A stretch of DNA of 64,000 nt from 0-14-0-80-60-11 sp049322355 (GCA_049322355.1 JBMORG010000001.1:1-64000); one strand, 5' to 3'; shown: positions 44,187 to 53,094, counted from the first letter of the stretch. The notes: a model not told the origin generated them from the sequence alone. Numbers and translations: made by a program.

Positions 44187-44819
44187 TTACCTTTTATGAA
44201 ATAGTTGATTATATAAAGGTCTTACCCTTCTGCGTAATTTTTTCATGATGCGATAAACATCATTGATACCTATATTTGTTTCCTCAGATATAAGTTTCGG
44301 AGTATATACCCCATCATATAATGCAGAAAGTATCAACATTATTTCCTTATCATCTTTACATAAATCGTTTATGCACGTATAGATATTTTTCAATTCATCA
44401 TTTCGTTCCAAAAGCTTCTCAGGATTCCCAAAATCAATATCGTCATGGCATAAATTATTTATATCATAAGGTCCATTTGGATCGTCAAGTGAGACAGGAT
44501 TATGAACTAGCTTTTTTAAATATTGTAATTTGTGGTTTATTATGCTATCAATAATACTCATTATAAAAGACTTTGGATCTAAGTATTTATCTTTGTTCCA
44601 ATTTCTATAGGCAAAATCTTTGCCTATCCCATATGCGGAGGCGATGGATTCCATTGTTATATCCTCAGGATCTAATATTATATCACCATTCCTTATTCTA
44701 TTGTAATTAGTTTTAATTCTAGCATATTTGAATAGTTGAGGCATGAGTTCAGCCCAATCTACCTGGTTTAATTGGTCCCGGTTTCCCTTGTCGTATTTTT
44801 TGTTTTCCTCCAAATCCAC
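44187..44819 (-). CDS. Sigma-70-like regulator (divergent)
   Basis: About 210 residues from GTG 44819, selected because GGAGG lies seven bases upstream; a longer frame to TTG 44843 would place this ribosome site inside the gene. The central SFIMSIIDSIINHKLQYLKK resembles sigma region 2 and the C-terminal ISEETNIGINDVYRIMKKLRRRV is a region 4-like helix-turn-helix. An acidic linker (SLDDPNGP) lies between. Sequence is AT-rich. It may direct transcription of its own element; the assignment is by pattern only. Confidence 0.55.
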   Translation of the reverse strand: MDLEENKKYDKGNRDQLNQVDWAELMPQLFKYARIKTNYNRIRNGDIILDPEDITMESIASAYGIGKDFAYRNWNKDKYLDPKSFIMSIIDSIINHKLQYLKKLVHNPVSLDDPNGPYDINNLCHDDIDFGNPEKLLERNDELKNIYTCINDLCKDDKEIMLILSALYDGVYTPKLISEETNIGINDVYRIMKKLRRRVRPLYNQLFHKR

Positions 44820-44936
44820 TGCATAGCCTCCGCAAAATCCCAATGATTTTTCTGAGGGAAATATTTTTACCTAAAGATTTTGCTTTCGTGGCAAAAAATT
44901 AATTCTCATGGGCATATAAATATTAGGAGGACGGGC

Positions 44937-45062
44937 ATGAGAATCAACATATCAATAAAAAAGGAAGGCTGGAGCAGGCAGCTCCTCTTCCATTGCCATA
45001 GCCATGAATCAAAAATTGAATACTGCAAAAATAAAAAGGAGTCAAGTATTTTTATAAAATAA
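44937..45062 (+). CDS. Candidate 41-residue peptide divergent from the sigma-like gene
   Basis: A short frame starting at ATG 44937 with a strong AGGAGG seven bases upstream. The product is basic, with a CHSHE motif and a lysine-rich end (CKNKKESSIFIK). A longer upstream start at 44880 lacks a ribosome site. It shares the regulatory gap with the divergent sigma-like gene. No family recognised. The segment from 45063 to 45476 holds no other gene. Confidence 0.35.
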   Translation: MRINISIKKEGWSRQLLFHCHSHESKIEYCKNKKESSIFIK

Positions 45063-45476
45063 ATAATAATATTTTTTAACTAAGCAGTATCCTCCAAAAA
45101 ATTCCCCTTATGGAATTAAGCTAAGAAACCCATCTTTACTAAAAATTAATCTCTTGCTACTGCCTTCTGTAAACAATCATTCAAAATAATTACCGCTTAG
45201 TTAAGAATGCCGGAAACCAGAGTTCTCTAGTTAATAATGCCCTTAAGAAGGCGATAGAAATAATCATATACTCGTCATGGCAAGTTATGGTAACTTATGA
45301 ATGATTCTTTTAAAATCAATGTAACATGTAAATAATTTGACAAAGAAAGTTTACGCGTCAGTGTTGTGATCCTACTCCCTTGAAAACTTTAGAAAATGCA
45401 GACTCAGAAAAATCAAATTACGGTCATTTATAGGATATATTGTTGGAGATTCAGCTATCAATATATTCAGGAGGTT

Positions 45477-45529
45477 ATGAATGTTTTGAAAAATTACGAT
45501 GAATTAAAATTACAAATTGCACATTTTAG
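45477..45529 (+). pseudogene. Short ORF interrupted by the IS element
   Basis: ATG 45477 follows AGGAGG closely and opens a frame (MNVLKNYDELKLQIAHF) that runs into the IS left end. Removing the IS and one TTAG copy would extend it to RGRIYLQIYWF and a TGA near 46948, about 35 codons. The strong ribosome site suggests a formerly translated small gene; function unknown. Confidence 0.35.
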
Positions 45530-46882
45530 CAGGCTGATGAAAAACCACTTCGATTAAGCCGTGTCATCTTCTTAGAAGACGGTTTTGGTACCCTTATGAC
45601 GGGCAAAGTCTCGAGAAAATCTGGGCTGCGTCCTCCATCAGATGTTGGTTGTAGGCAGAGCTATCGCTTTCCCGATAGCTGCCGTGGTTCAAAGAGAAAC
45701 CACCGTCGCCATGTTACGGATGCGCACCAGGTTGTACGCCGCCGCAGTCAGGGTGAACATCCAGCCCACCCGGTCAAGGCCTCGGTGCCGGGTCTTGCGG
45801 AGATTGCCCACGGTCTTCATCCAGCCGAAGATTTCCTCCACCCTCTTCCGGAGGCGCTGGCTGACGGCGTAGCCCGGATGGCGGGTGGTGCGGCCGTCAA
45901 TGGCGGACTTCCGGCCGTGACAGTTTTGGGCCACATGGGGCACGGCCTTCAGGGCCCGCAGAGAGTGGACAAATTCCTGAGTATCGTAGGCCTTGTCTGC
46001 GCCCACGGTAATGCGATGCCGGCCGGGAACGCCCCCCACCATGTCCTCTGCTGCCTCCCGCTTGGCCGTGCCGGTGGCTGCGGTGAGCCGGGGCCAGACC
46101 ACCAGGCCGTGGCGGTTCTCCATGAGTACATGCCCCATGAAGCAGAGCTTGGCCTCTTTGCCTTTGCCCTTCTTGAACAGCCGGGCCTCGGGGTCGGTGG
46201 TGGAGGCATGCGTCTGGTTCAGGCGCTTGTCCCCATGAAAGTCCACTTCCGGGTTGCGGCCGCCGCCGCCCTCGGGGGGCGGGGCGTCTTTGGGGCGGAA
46301 ACTCTTCAGGGAGGCCCAGGCCTCGATTAAGGTGCCGTCCACGGTGAAATGCTCATCCGACAGCAACCCGGCGGCCGCCGCCTGCTTCAGGATGCGGGCG
46401 AAAAAGGCCGCGGCCAGGTCCGAATCGAGGAAGCGTTCCTGGTTTTTGGAAAAGACGGAATGGTCCCAGACCTTGTCGTCCATGGAAAGACCGACAAACC
46501 AGCGAAACAGGAGATTGTAATCAAGTTGCTCCATCAACAGGCGGGCGCTGCGGATGGTGTAAAGGATTTGCAGCACCAAGGCGCGCAGCAGCTTCTCCGG
46601 GGGGATGGAAGGGCGTCCTTCCCGGGAATACATGGCCTGAAACTCTCCGGACAGTTCGGCCAGGGCTTGATTCACCATGTCCCGGATGGGTCTTAAGGGG
46701 TGATCCCGGGGCACACGGGCTTCGGGAGAAAGGTAGCTGAACATGGCTTGCTGTTGCACATCCTTGCCGCGCATACTGGCTGCCTCTAGATAACATATTG
46801 TTATCATTGACTATAGCACCTTTTAGCCATTAAAGACAGCCTTATTTAAGGATCATAAATAAAAGAGTTTTTCAACAGCCTG
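45530..46882 (-). mobile_element. Complete IS5-family insertion sequence
   Basis: The ends are imperfect inverted repeats: CAGGCTGATGAAAAACCACT at 45530 and, inverted, CAGGCTGTTGAAAAACTCTT ending at 46882. Both are flanked by TTAG (45526-45529 and 46883-46886), a four-base duplication fitting the YTAR target of the IS5 group. One intact transposase gene fills the element, so it looks recent. Confidence 0.85.
45689..46774 (-). CDS. IS5-family transposase
   Basis: About 361 residues from ATG 46774; an extended frame to 46807 is also open. The N-terminal DUF772-like domain (HPLRPIRDMVNQALAEL, RSARLLMEQLDYNLLFRWFVGL) and DDE segments (FTVDGTLIEAW, GADKAYDT, RVEEIFGWMKT with the catalytic Glu) identify the family. 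It catalyses cut-and-paste movement of the surrounding element. GC-rich, unlike the AT-rich DNA around it, so it came from another background. Confidence 0.9.
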   Translation of the reverse strand: MRGKDVQQQAMFSYLSPEARVPRDHPLRPIRDMVNQALAELSGEFQAMYSREGRPSIPPEKLLRALVLQILYTIRSARLLMEQLDYNLLFRWFVGLSMDDKVWDHSVFSKNQERFLDSDLAAAFFARILKQAAAAGLLSDEHFTVDGTLIEAWASLKSFRPKDAPPPEGGGGRNPEVDFHGDKRLNQTHASTTDPEARLFKKGKGKEAKLCFMGHVLMENRHGLVVWPRLTAATGTAKREAAEDMVGGVPGRHRITVGADKAYDTQEFVHSLRALKAVPHVAQNCHGRKSAIDGRTTRHPGYAVSQRLRKRVEEIFGWMKTVGNLRKTRHRGLDRVGWMFTLTAAAYNLVRIRNMATVVSL

Positions 46883-46886
46883 TTAG

Positions 46887-47290
46887 AGGGAGAATCTATC
46901 TTCAAATCTACTGGTTCCGGAAAACGGCCAACCGGTTTTGACTTAAATTGTGCAACCTGCGGATCTTAAAATCTTTAATGAATAAAAACAATTATAGGCT
47001 TTAACAGGGCTATAAAAGTAACTGATAATAAAAAGAGGAGGTCAACACTGTGGTCAAAAATCGGGGTAACTAAGCAATGACTGCATACGTTCTTTAAAAC
47101 CCCACCTTGTTGTATCGATCAAGTTCAGCGACAGATTAATCTGGATTTAATTAGCTGATCTTTACAGTCAGCTGCATGGATAACTGTTGGTTTTTATAGC
47201 CAATCCCAAATATTCTCTTCTCAGATTGAAGTACTCTTCAGGCAATCTCAAGAAAAGCTGAGAATAATTTACTGCGAGGATAAGTATGCT
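46887..47290. other. AT-rich gap before element E2 genes
   Basis: No gene can be supported. An AGAGGAGG at about 47035 is followed by a seven-codon frame (GTG to TAA) that could be a leader peptide, but it is too short to judge. The left boundary of element E2 should lie here or further left; no tRNA-Thr fragment was found by eye. Confidence 0.35.
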
Positions 47291-47533
47291 ATGAAACAAA
47301 ATCGAAGTGCAAAGTTTCAGAACCCTAATGTTAATGCGCAGCTATTAAACATCGATGATGCTGCCGAACGCCTCAACATCTCCAGTCACACCGTAAGGGG
47401 GCTGGTGCGGCAAAGAAAGATCACCTTTGTTAAGCTTGGAGCCCGGGTATTATTTCGTCCCCAGGACCTGGAAGAGTTTATCAAATCCCATTTGGTCCCC
47501 GCCCAGGCCGGAGGCCAGGAGGAGACCCCGTGA
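47291..47533 (+). CDS. HTH DNA-binding protein (excisionase/AlpA-like)
   Basis: 80 residues with a MerR-like HTH_17 domain: LNIDDAAERLNISSHTVRGLV, then KITFVKLGARVLFRPQDLEEFI. Such proteins act as excisionases or as activators of element genes. The stop overlaps the primase start by four bases (GTGA), so regulation and replication genes are coupled. Confidence 0.8.
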   Translation: MKQNRSAKFQNPNVNAQLLNIDDAAERLNISSHTVRGLVRQRKITFVKLGARVLFRPQDLEEFIKSHLVPAQAGGQEETP

Positions 47534-50235
47534 AACCCCAGTTTTCGCAGGCTAAATCACGTAAATCCGGATGCCAGGGAAGGATCACGGTCGCAGACAT
47601 CGCCGCAGACCTGGAATGCCGCAGACCTGGCTGCAGTTGCCACCATGAAGGGCCTAACGGCTGGCAAACCCATTGCCCCGCTCATGCAGATGAGCACCCC
47701 TCAATGTCCCTTTCGGAAAGTGATGACGGCAAAGTTTTGGTCCACTGCTATGCCGGCTGTGACCAGATGGAGGTAATCCAGGCGCTAAAGGACATGGGGC
47801 TGTGGCCATCCCAGGCAAATACCTCGGGGACTGATCCCTCCCGGCCACCTAGGGGAGAACTGGTGGAGGCCTATAGTTATTTGGATGAAGCAGGAAAGCT
47901 GCGCTACCAGTCCTGCCGGTTTATACCAAAGATTTTTCGACTGCGGAAACCCATTGGCCAGGGCGATTGGGAATACAATCTCAAAGGTGTTGACCGGATT
48001 CCCTACAATCTTCCAGACGTCATCGGGTCCGAAGTGGTCTTCATCGCCGAGGGCGAGAAAGACTGTAACAATTTAAAGAAGGTGGGGATTTCCGCCACTA
48101 CTAACCCGATGGGCGCTTTGAAATGGCGCAAGGAATACAACCGCTATTTTGAAAACAAGCAGGTCGTCATCCTTCCAGACAATGATGAGCCTGGCCGCAA
48201 ACACGCCGATTCCGTGGCCCGGCATCTCCATGGGGTCGCAGCTTCGGTCAAAATCCTGGAGCTTCCGAATCTGCCGGAAAAGGGCGATGTCTCTGACTGG
48301 CTGGCAGCCGGCGGCACTGCCGAGGAGTTGCGGAAACTGGCGGAGAAAGCCCCGGAATGGCAGCAGGCGGCCAAGGTTGGACCGCAGAAGGAAAACGGCT
48401 CCAAGGGATCCCGGGCAAGTGGGATTTTGCGCCCGGTGGACCCCGACGAAAAACCGGAACTGCCCCCGGTTAATGCCACGCTTCCAAATGCCCCGGTGCT
48501 CAAAAACATTACGATTCCGGCGGGATGGTCCCTGACTCCAGAGGGCGTGGGCAAAATCATCAAGATCAAGGAGGGGTTGGAACACCGCCTGGTGGCACCC
48601 GCTCCCATCATGATTGCCGGACGTCTAGTAGATCAGGTCGATGATACCGAGTTCCTCAAGTTGACCTGGTTACGGGATGGCAGGTGGAAGGAACAAACGA
48701 TAAGCAGGAAGGTAATCGCCACCACCAGGGCGATAACCGAACTGGCAGAAGTGGGCCTGCCGGTCACCAGCAAGAACGCCGGCGACCTCGTGGAATTTTT
48801 GGCGGCTTTTGAAGCTGAAAACATCGGTATGCTCCCCCTGGCTCGGGTTTCCCCGCATCTGGGCTGGCAGGGAGAAGCAGGAAACCTTGAGTTTTTATGG
48901 GGCAAGACCTTGCTTCGGCCGGGTCTGGACCGGCAGGCAATCGACCTGGAAATGCTGCCTACCAAGCAATGGCAGCGGGATGTGGTCACTTTCCGGGGTA
49001 CAGACCTCGGGGATGAACAGATAGCCGCAGCCTTTTGTTCCCAAGGCTCCTTTGAAGGCTGGGTACAGGCCGTAAAGCTGGTCGCCGATTATCCACGGGT
49101 GATGTTAGGTCTTTACGGCGCCCTGACACCGCCTTTACTGGAGATCTTTGGCTGTCCCAATTTCATCTTGGATTGGTCGTGCAGAAGCAGCGTTGGGAAA
49201 ACCTCATTGCTCCGGGGCGGGGGCTCCTGCTGGGGCAACCCGGATGAACAGGCGGACGCCTCGGTGATTGCCTCCTGGGATGCCACCCGGGTGTGGATTA
49301 ATCGGGCGGCCGTGACATTACATAGCTTGCCCCTCTTCCTGGACGAGACCAAGCGGGTCAAGTATCCGGCAGAAATAGGCAGGATTCTTTATGACATAGC
49401 CCAAGGCCGGGACAGGGGCCGGGGATCAAAAATGGGGACGCGCCGGTCCGACACTTTCAGAACCGTTTTACTCTCCACCGGTGAAACCCCGGCTGTGTCC
49501 TTCACCAACGACGGCGGCACCCGGGCCCGGGTTTTGACACTGTGGGGGCACCCCTTTGGCAAAGCCGACCAAGAAACGGCAAAGCTGGTCAATACCTTGA
49601 ACCTGGCGGTAAAGCAAAATTACGGTCATGCCGGTCCCTTGTTCGTCCAATTCCTCCTCTCCCATCAGAGTGATTGGGAGATGTGGCGGAAGAAGTATTA
49701 CGCAGTGAATGCAGCCTACCAGGACATGGCCGGAGCCAATCCTGTCGCCAGCCGATTGTGTGCCTACTTTTCGGCCTTAAACCTGACCGCGGCCATCGCA
49801 CACGCCGCTTTGGACCTGCCCTGGACTTATCAGGATCCGGTGGAAGCCTTATGGGAGGATCTGGTTTCGGAAACCGACACGGCTGATGTCGCCAGCCAAG
49901 CCCTGGCAATGGTAGTGAGCTGGGCCCGAGCCCATGAAACCAGCTTCTCCGGGCGCGAGAGAGATGGTAGGCCATCATTCCAGGGCTGGGCCGGCCGATG
50001 GGATCCCGGTGAATCCTGGGAGTATATCGCTTTCCTGCCGCATCAGCTCAAGGCGCTGATCAAGGAATTCGGCTTCGATTTCGAAGCGGTAACCAGATCA
50101 TGGCTCGATTCTGGATGGCTGGAAGTTGACAGAGGCCCTAGGAAGACCCGCCAGAAGCAGATCCGTATTAACGGTGAAAAAACCGGGGCTTATGTGATTC
50201 GTCGCAGCGCCATTAAAGCCCTGGAAAGCGAATAG
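47530..50235 (+). CDS. Primase-helicase (CHC2-like, TOPRIM, DUF927)
   Basis: 901 residues. A zinc-finger region (CRRPGCSCHHEG, CPAHADEHPS, VHCYAGC) is followed by TOPRIM motifs FIAEGEKD and LPDNDEPGRK, so the front half makes primers. The C-terminal half is a DUF927-type superfamily 3-like helicase with Walker A SSVGKTSLL near residue 554, LPLFLDETKR as Walker B and a late arginine region TRARVLTL. It would initiate replication of E2 at the iterons directly downstream. Start GTG 47530 overlaps the previous stop. Confidence 0.85.
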   Translation: MKPQFSQAKSRKSGCQGRITVADIAADLECRRPGCSCHHEGPNGWQTHCPAHADEHPSMSLSESDDGKVLVHCYAGCDQMEVIQALKDMGLWPSQANTSGTDPSRPPRGELVEAYSYLDEAGKLRYQSCRFIPKIFRLRKPIGQGDWEYNLKGVDRIPYNLPDVIGSEVVFIAEGEKDCNNLKKVGISATTNPMGALKWRKEYNRYFENKQVVILPDNDEPGRKHADSVARHLHGVAASVKILELPNLPEKGDVSDWLAAGGTAEELRKLAEKAPEWQQAAKVGPQKENGSKGSRASGILRPVDPDEKPELPPVNATLPNAPVLKNITIPAGWSLTPEGVGKIIKIKEGLEHRLVAPAPIMIAGRLVDQVDDTEFLKLTWLRDGRWKEQTISRKVIATTRAITELAEVGLPVTSKNAGDLVEFLAAFEAENIGMLPLARVSPHLGWQGEAGNLEFLWGKTLLRPGLDRQAIDLEMLPTKQWQRDVVTFRGTDLGDEQIAAAFCSQGSFEGWVQAVKLVADYPRVMLGLYGALTPPLLEIFGCPNFILDWSCRSSVGKTSLLRGGGSCWGNPDEQADASVIASWDATRVWINRAAVTLHSLPLFLDETKRVKYPAEIGRILYDIAQGRDRGRGSKMGTRRSDTFRTVLLSTGETPAVSFTNDGGTRARVLTLWGHPFGKADQETAKLVNTLNLAVKQNYGHAGPLFVQFLLSHQSDWEMWRKKYYAVNAAYQDMAGANPVASRLCAYFSALNLTAAIAHAALDLPWTYQDPVEALWEDLVSETDTADVASQALAMVVSWARAHETSFSGRERDGRPSFQGWAGRWDPGESWEYIAFLPHQLKALIKEFGFDFEAVTRSWLDSGWLEVDRGPRKTRQKQIRINGEKTGAYVIRRSAIKALESE

Positions 50236-50250
50236 AACCTGTTTTAGTGT

Positions 50251-50514
50251 GGACAATGAGAACAGGCTGCGGACAGTGAGCTAATGTATAATCGCTGTAA
50301 TACCAGATAGTTATACCATTGTCCGCATCGTTCTCATTGTCCTCATGGGGTTAGACCGTTGGTTATGGTCGCGAAATTACCCGGCGCCGATCAGGATATG
50401 GTGCCTGCAAAAAGTGGGTGAGCAAAAAATCACTGAGGACAATGCGGACAAAATGTTAAGTGGCTTAATTTATTGCTTTAAAGTCGTACGCGCTGTCTAC
50501 ATTGTCCACATTGC
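50251..50514. repeat. GGACAATG iteron cluster, candidate replication origin
   Basis: GGACAATG or its complement occurs exactly at 50251, 50317, 50335, 50437 and 50500, with a one-base variant at 50271. The first four sites form a long inverted repeat (50251-50278 with 50317-50342, arms of about 27 bases). The region between the primase-helicase and the next gene is AT-rich and otherwise non-coding (a 63-codon frame at 50345 is not convincing). Position and repeat density fit an origin. Confidence 0.65.
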
Positions 50515-50532
50515 CTATATAGGAGGAAAATT

Positions 50533-50973
50533 ATGACCGTTTTACTGGATGATGAGTTTCTACGAAGTTTGGGGATCAGAGAGGGGTGCTTGCCCCGATG
50601 GTCCGCCCCCACCAAGGAGCCGGTGACCGGCGTCGGGCAGAACCTGCCGATGGCCGAGGACAAACCTGTCCCGCCGGAAGTTCTCGATCTTACCCCGGAA
50701 GAACTGGAAAAATTGATCAAGGAGGACCACAGCGAGGAAAACCCGTATGTGTTTTTGATGCCGGGGGGCCGTCACACGGCTGCAGTTTATCCTGGTGACA
50801 CCAAAGAATTGCCGGAAACCATGGACAAGTATGACATGGTGTTGAAAGCTAACCAATTTATGAACATGGTTGACTTATGTAAAACAGGCCAGAAGAAGTT
50901 CATGGGCTATAAGACCAGAACCGGCGAGTGGTTCGACCTAAAAGGAGGAATTTTGGAATGTTTAAAGATCTAA
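50533..50973 (+). CDS. Hypothetical protein of E2
   Basis: 146 residues, strong AGGAGG before ATG 50533. The sequence is acidic, with a DLTPEELEKLIKEDH helix and a beta-rich C-terminal part (FMGYKTRTGEWFDLKGG). No signal or membrane segment. Not recognised. It follows the iteron cluster, so it may belong to replication or copy control. It overlaps the next gene by 16 bases. Confidence 0.65.
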   Translation: MTVLLDDEFLRSLGIREGCLPRWSAPTKEPVTGVGQNLPMAEDKPVPPEVLDLTPEELEKLIKEDHSEENPYVFLMPGGRHTAAVYPGDTKELPETMDKYDMVLKANQFMNMVDLCKTGQKKFMGYKTRTGEWFDLKGGILECLKI

Positions 50974-51434
50974 AGGAGTTGGTCAAGTTGTTCGAGCTTG
51001 ACCCTGACGTCCGCAGCGCTGTACTGCAACTGGACCATTATCTGGTCTTGGAGGCGAGGACTGAAGCGGCAGAATCTTTTTTGTCTCAACTGATTTGGGG
51101 GTTGTATCTGCCATTCACCGTCTCCTGGCTATCAGAGGCGGGCTTCACAGTGCGGCTCTATAAAAATCCTTATGAAAAATCTTTTACAAACCCGCTCGCG
51201 GCAGACAGGTTTGGGATCCGCACTTTATACGGGCCTAGAGATCGCATCGCAGTCCCCAGGTCTTATGACGGCGAAGATGAAGAATCGCTGCTGGAAGAAC
51301 CGGTGGCGGCGCTGCCAGAAAAAACTCTAACATTGTTGGGCCTTATGGATGATCTCTGTGACAAGCTAATTTTTCACGAATCTGTGCCCCCTGATGTTGC
51401 ACCGCAAGATGCAACCTACCGCAACATCATCTGA
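50958..51434 (+). CDS. Hypothetical protein of E2
   Basis: 158 residues from ATG 50958, preceded by AAAGGAGG; an in-frame start at 50928 has no such site. Mostly helical, with MFKDLKELVKLFELDPDVRS at the N-terminus and an acidic tail. No known domain. Overlap with the previous gene suggests co-translation. The 180 bases that follow hold an imperfect AAGCCGGT/ACCGGCT hairpin but no gene. Confidence 0.6.
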   Translation: MFKDLKELVKLFELDPDVRSAVLQLDHYLVLEARTEAAESFLSQLIWGLYLPFTVSWLSEAGFTVRLYKNPYEKSFTNPLAADRFGIRTLYGPRDRIAVPRSYDGEDEESLLEEPVAALPEKTLTLLGLMDDLCDKLIFHESVPPDVAPQDATYRNII

Positions 51435-51614
51435 CTCGTAGGAGCTTAAGGACTACATAACCAAAATATATCGATGGACCGGCTGCTCGTAAAAGTGCAA
51501 TTAAGCCGGTCCATATCTTTTAAGACGTAAGCCGATTTATCCGGCTGCGTTTCCCTCCTGAGCTCCCATTTTTCGACCTGGCCATTCGGCTGGGTATTGG
51601 GAGAAACAACATTC

Positions 51615-51971
51615 ATGGCGTCATCTGCAATTGAATCTGCGCACCAGTATGAGATAATGACCCTTGAGGAGGTTGCTCAATTTCTCCGGAAAAGTGAAAG
51701 TTGGGTTTACAAAAATTGGAGGGTATTGGGCGGCAGGAAGCTCAGGGGTTCTCTCATTTTTCCTTCAAAGGAGGACCTCTATGGGCGTCTATTTCCAAAA
51801 GGGGAAGGGGTGGAGATACGACTTCATCCTGAAAGGCCAGCGCTACAGCAAGTGCTGGTTCAAAACCAAGGCCGAAGCCCGGCAGGCCGAGGCAAAAAAA
51901 CGGGAGGAACTGAAAAACCCGCCGCCAGCGGTGGAGATCCCAACCGACATGGCCTTCTTGGACTTGGTTAA
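51615..51971 (+). CDS. Excisionase-like HTH protein
   Basis: The first 60 residues form an HTH_17-type domain (MTLEEVAQFLRKSESWVYKN, then RKLRGSLIFPSKEDL), typical of excisionases beside tyrosine integrases. The frame continues for another 60 residues over the start of the integrase gene in a different frame; this tail may be fortuitous. ATG 51615 has only a weak ribosome site. Confidence 0.65.
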   Translation: MASSAIESAHQYEIMTLEEVAQFLRKSESWVYKNWRVLGGRKLRGSLIFPSKEDLYGRLFPKGEGVEIRLHPERPALQQVLVQNQGRSPAGRGKKTGGTEKPAASGGDPNRHGLLGLG

Positions 51972-52863
51972 TCTGCGGCTGGACTATGTGAAGGCGTATA
52001 AGTCCCAGAAATATTACGTCGACCATATCTATACCGTCAAAAGGTTTGTAAAGGAATGGCGGAACCTTAGTTGCCGTGAAATAACGATGCAGATGGTCCA
52101 GCGCTATCTCATCAGACGAGCCAGGGTGTCGGCTTTCACTGCCAACAAGGACCTACGGTATCTCCGGGCCCTGTTCAACTTTGGAATCAAACAGAATCTG
52201 GTGAAGTACAACCCTACCCAGGGAATGGAGTTTATGCCGGTGGAGCGCAAGCTCAAATACGTTCCTCCGAAAGAAGATGTGGCCAAGGTGCTTCTGGCAG
52301 CAAACCCGGATGCCCAGGACTACCTGATAGCCATCATGGACACCATGGGCCGGATGAGCGAAATAAACCGTCTGACCTGGGAGGACGTAGACCTAAAAAC
52401 AAAGAGCGTGGTGCTCTATACCCGAAAGAAAAAGGGCGGGCACTTGACCCCCAGACAGGTACACATGACCACCAGGCTCTTTGGCATGCTTGTCAAACGG
52501 TATAAGAACCGTGACAAAACCAAACCCTGGGTCTTCTGGGACCGGCGCTGGAGCCGCAAAGTGGGGAAGTTCGTAGAAGGCCCCTACCAGCATCGCAAAA
52601 ACCTTATGGCCAAACTGTGCCAGCAGGCCGGGGTGCGGCACTTCGGCTTTCACGCCCTGCGTCACCTCGGAGCTTCCATCATGGACCGGGCAAACGTACC
52701 AATTGGCTCCATCCAGCGGATCCTGGGACATGAAAACCGGACTACCACGGAGATCTATCTCCATTCCATCGGCGAGGCCGAGCGGGAAGCCATGGCCATC
52801 TATGAGCGGGCCTGGCAGGATGATCTCCAGGAAAAAAGTCACACACAAAGTCACACACAGTAA
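51781..52863 (+). CDS. Tyrosine recombinase (integrase) of E2
   Basis: 360 residues from ATG 51781, which follows AAAGGAGG; the frame is open to 51664 but that part overlaps the excisionase. A SAM-like core-binding domain precedes the catalytic domain with Arg in GRMSEINRLTW, the box HALRHLGASIM, a GHENRTTTEIYLH segment with its final His and the Tyr nucleophile. It integrates E2 at a tRNA 3' end. The stop lies 42 bases from a tRNA-Thr fragment. Confidence 0.9.
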   Translation: MGVYFQKGKGWRYDFILKGQRYSKCWFKTKAEARQAEAKKREELKNPPPAVEIPTDMAFLDLVNLRLDYVKAYKSQKYYVDHIYTVKRFVKEWRNLSCREITMQMVQRYLIRRARVSAFTANKDLRYLRALFNFGIKQNLVKYNPTQGMEFMPVERKLKYVPPKEDVAKVLLAANPDAQDYLIAIMDTMGRMSEINRLTWEDVDLKTKSVVLYTRKKKGGHLTPRQVHMTTRLFGMLVKRYKNRDKTKPWVFWDRRWSRKVGKFVEGPYQHRKNLMAKLCQQAGVRHFGFHALRHLGASIMDRANVPIGSIQRILGHENRTTTEIYLHSIGEAEREAMAIYERAWQDDLQEKSHTQSHTQ

Positions 52864-52870
52864 AAGAAGG

Positions 52871-52896
52871 AGGGGTTAGCCCAATAGCTAACCCCT
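52871..52896 (+). terminator. Terminator after E2 integrase
   Basis: AGGGGTTAGC and GCTAACCCCT form a perfect ten-base-pair stem with loop CCAATA, followed by a T-rich stretch. It ends the integrase transcript just before the att site. Confidence 0.8.
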
Positions 52897-52905
52897 TGAT
52901 TTTAC

Positions 52906-52954
52906 TGGAGCCGGCAGGGGGATTTGAACCCTCGACCTGCTGATTACGAATCAG
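52906..52954 (-). other. tRNA-Thr(CGT) 3' fragment, att core shared by E1 and E2
   Basis: Read on the minus strand the 49 bases give CTGATTCGTAATCAG (anticodon CGT), variable loop, T arm GAGGGTTCAAATCCCCC-like and acceptor GCCGGC-T-CCA. Upstream of the anticodon stem the tRNA match stops. The CCA end faces E2 and the truncated 5' end faces E1, as expected for the junction core of two elements integrated in tandem into a tRNA-Thr that lies right of the window. Confidence 0.8.
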
Positions 52955-53094
52955 GGCAAATATCATTTCAAACCGTTTTTTACCTTCCCATGACTATCCT
53001 TTTAATTACTAAAAAATCTTGACAAATGGCATTGTTATGAATATCTTTTGGTCTAAGATGTTTCCCTATGTCCCTTGCGCTGCCAGGTTAAAAA

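Larger units (their letters stand above)
47291..52954. mobile_element. Integrative element E2 (left boundary unknown)
   Basis: The segment combines an HTH gene, primase-helicase, iteron cluster, two small unknown genes, an excisionase-like gene and an integrase that ends 42 bases before a tRNA-Thr 3' fragment at 52906-52954. No capsid, tail, conjugation or plasmid partition gene is present. The gene order is that of a small integrative element with autonomous replication. The left end is not defined and could include the sigma/ImmA operon. Confidence 0.6.

Noticed and set aside
45596..46330. 244-residue plus-strand reading frame over the IS
   Set aside because: It is the antisense shadow of the IS5-family transposase gene.
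50251..50514. CRISPR array or promoter operators
   Set aside because: Repeat units are eight bases, in both orientations and irregularly spaced, which fits iterons and not a CRISPR array.
50345..50536. 63-residue reading frame in the iteron region
   Set aside because: No ribosome site, and its sequence is dictated by the repeats; an origin is the better explanation.
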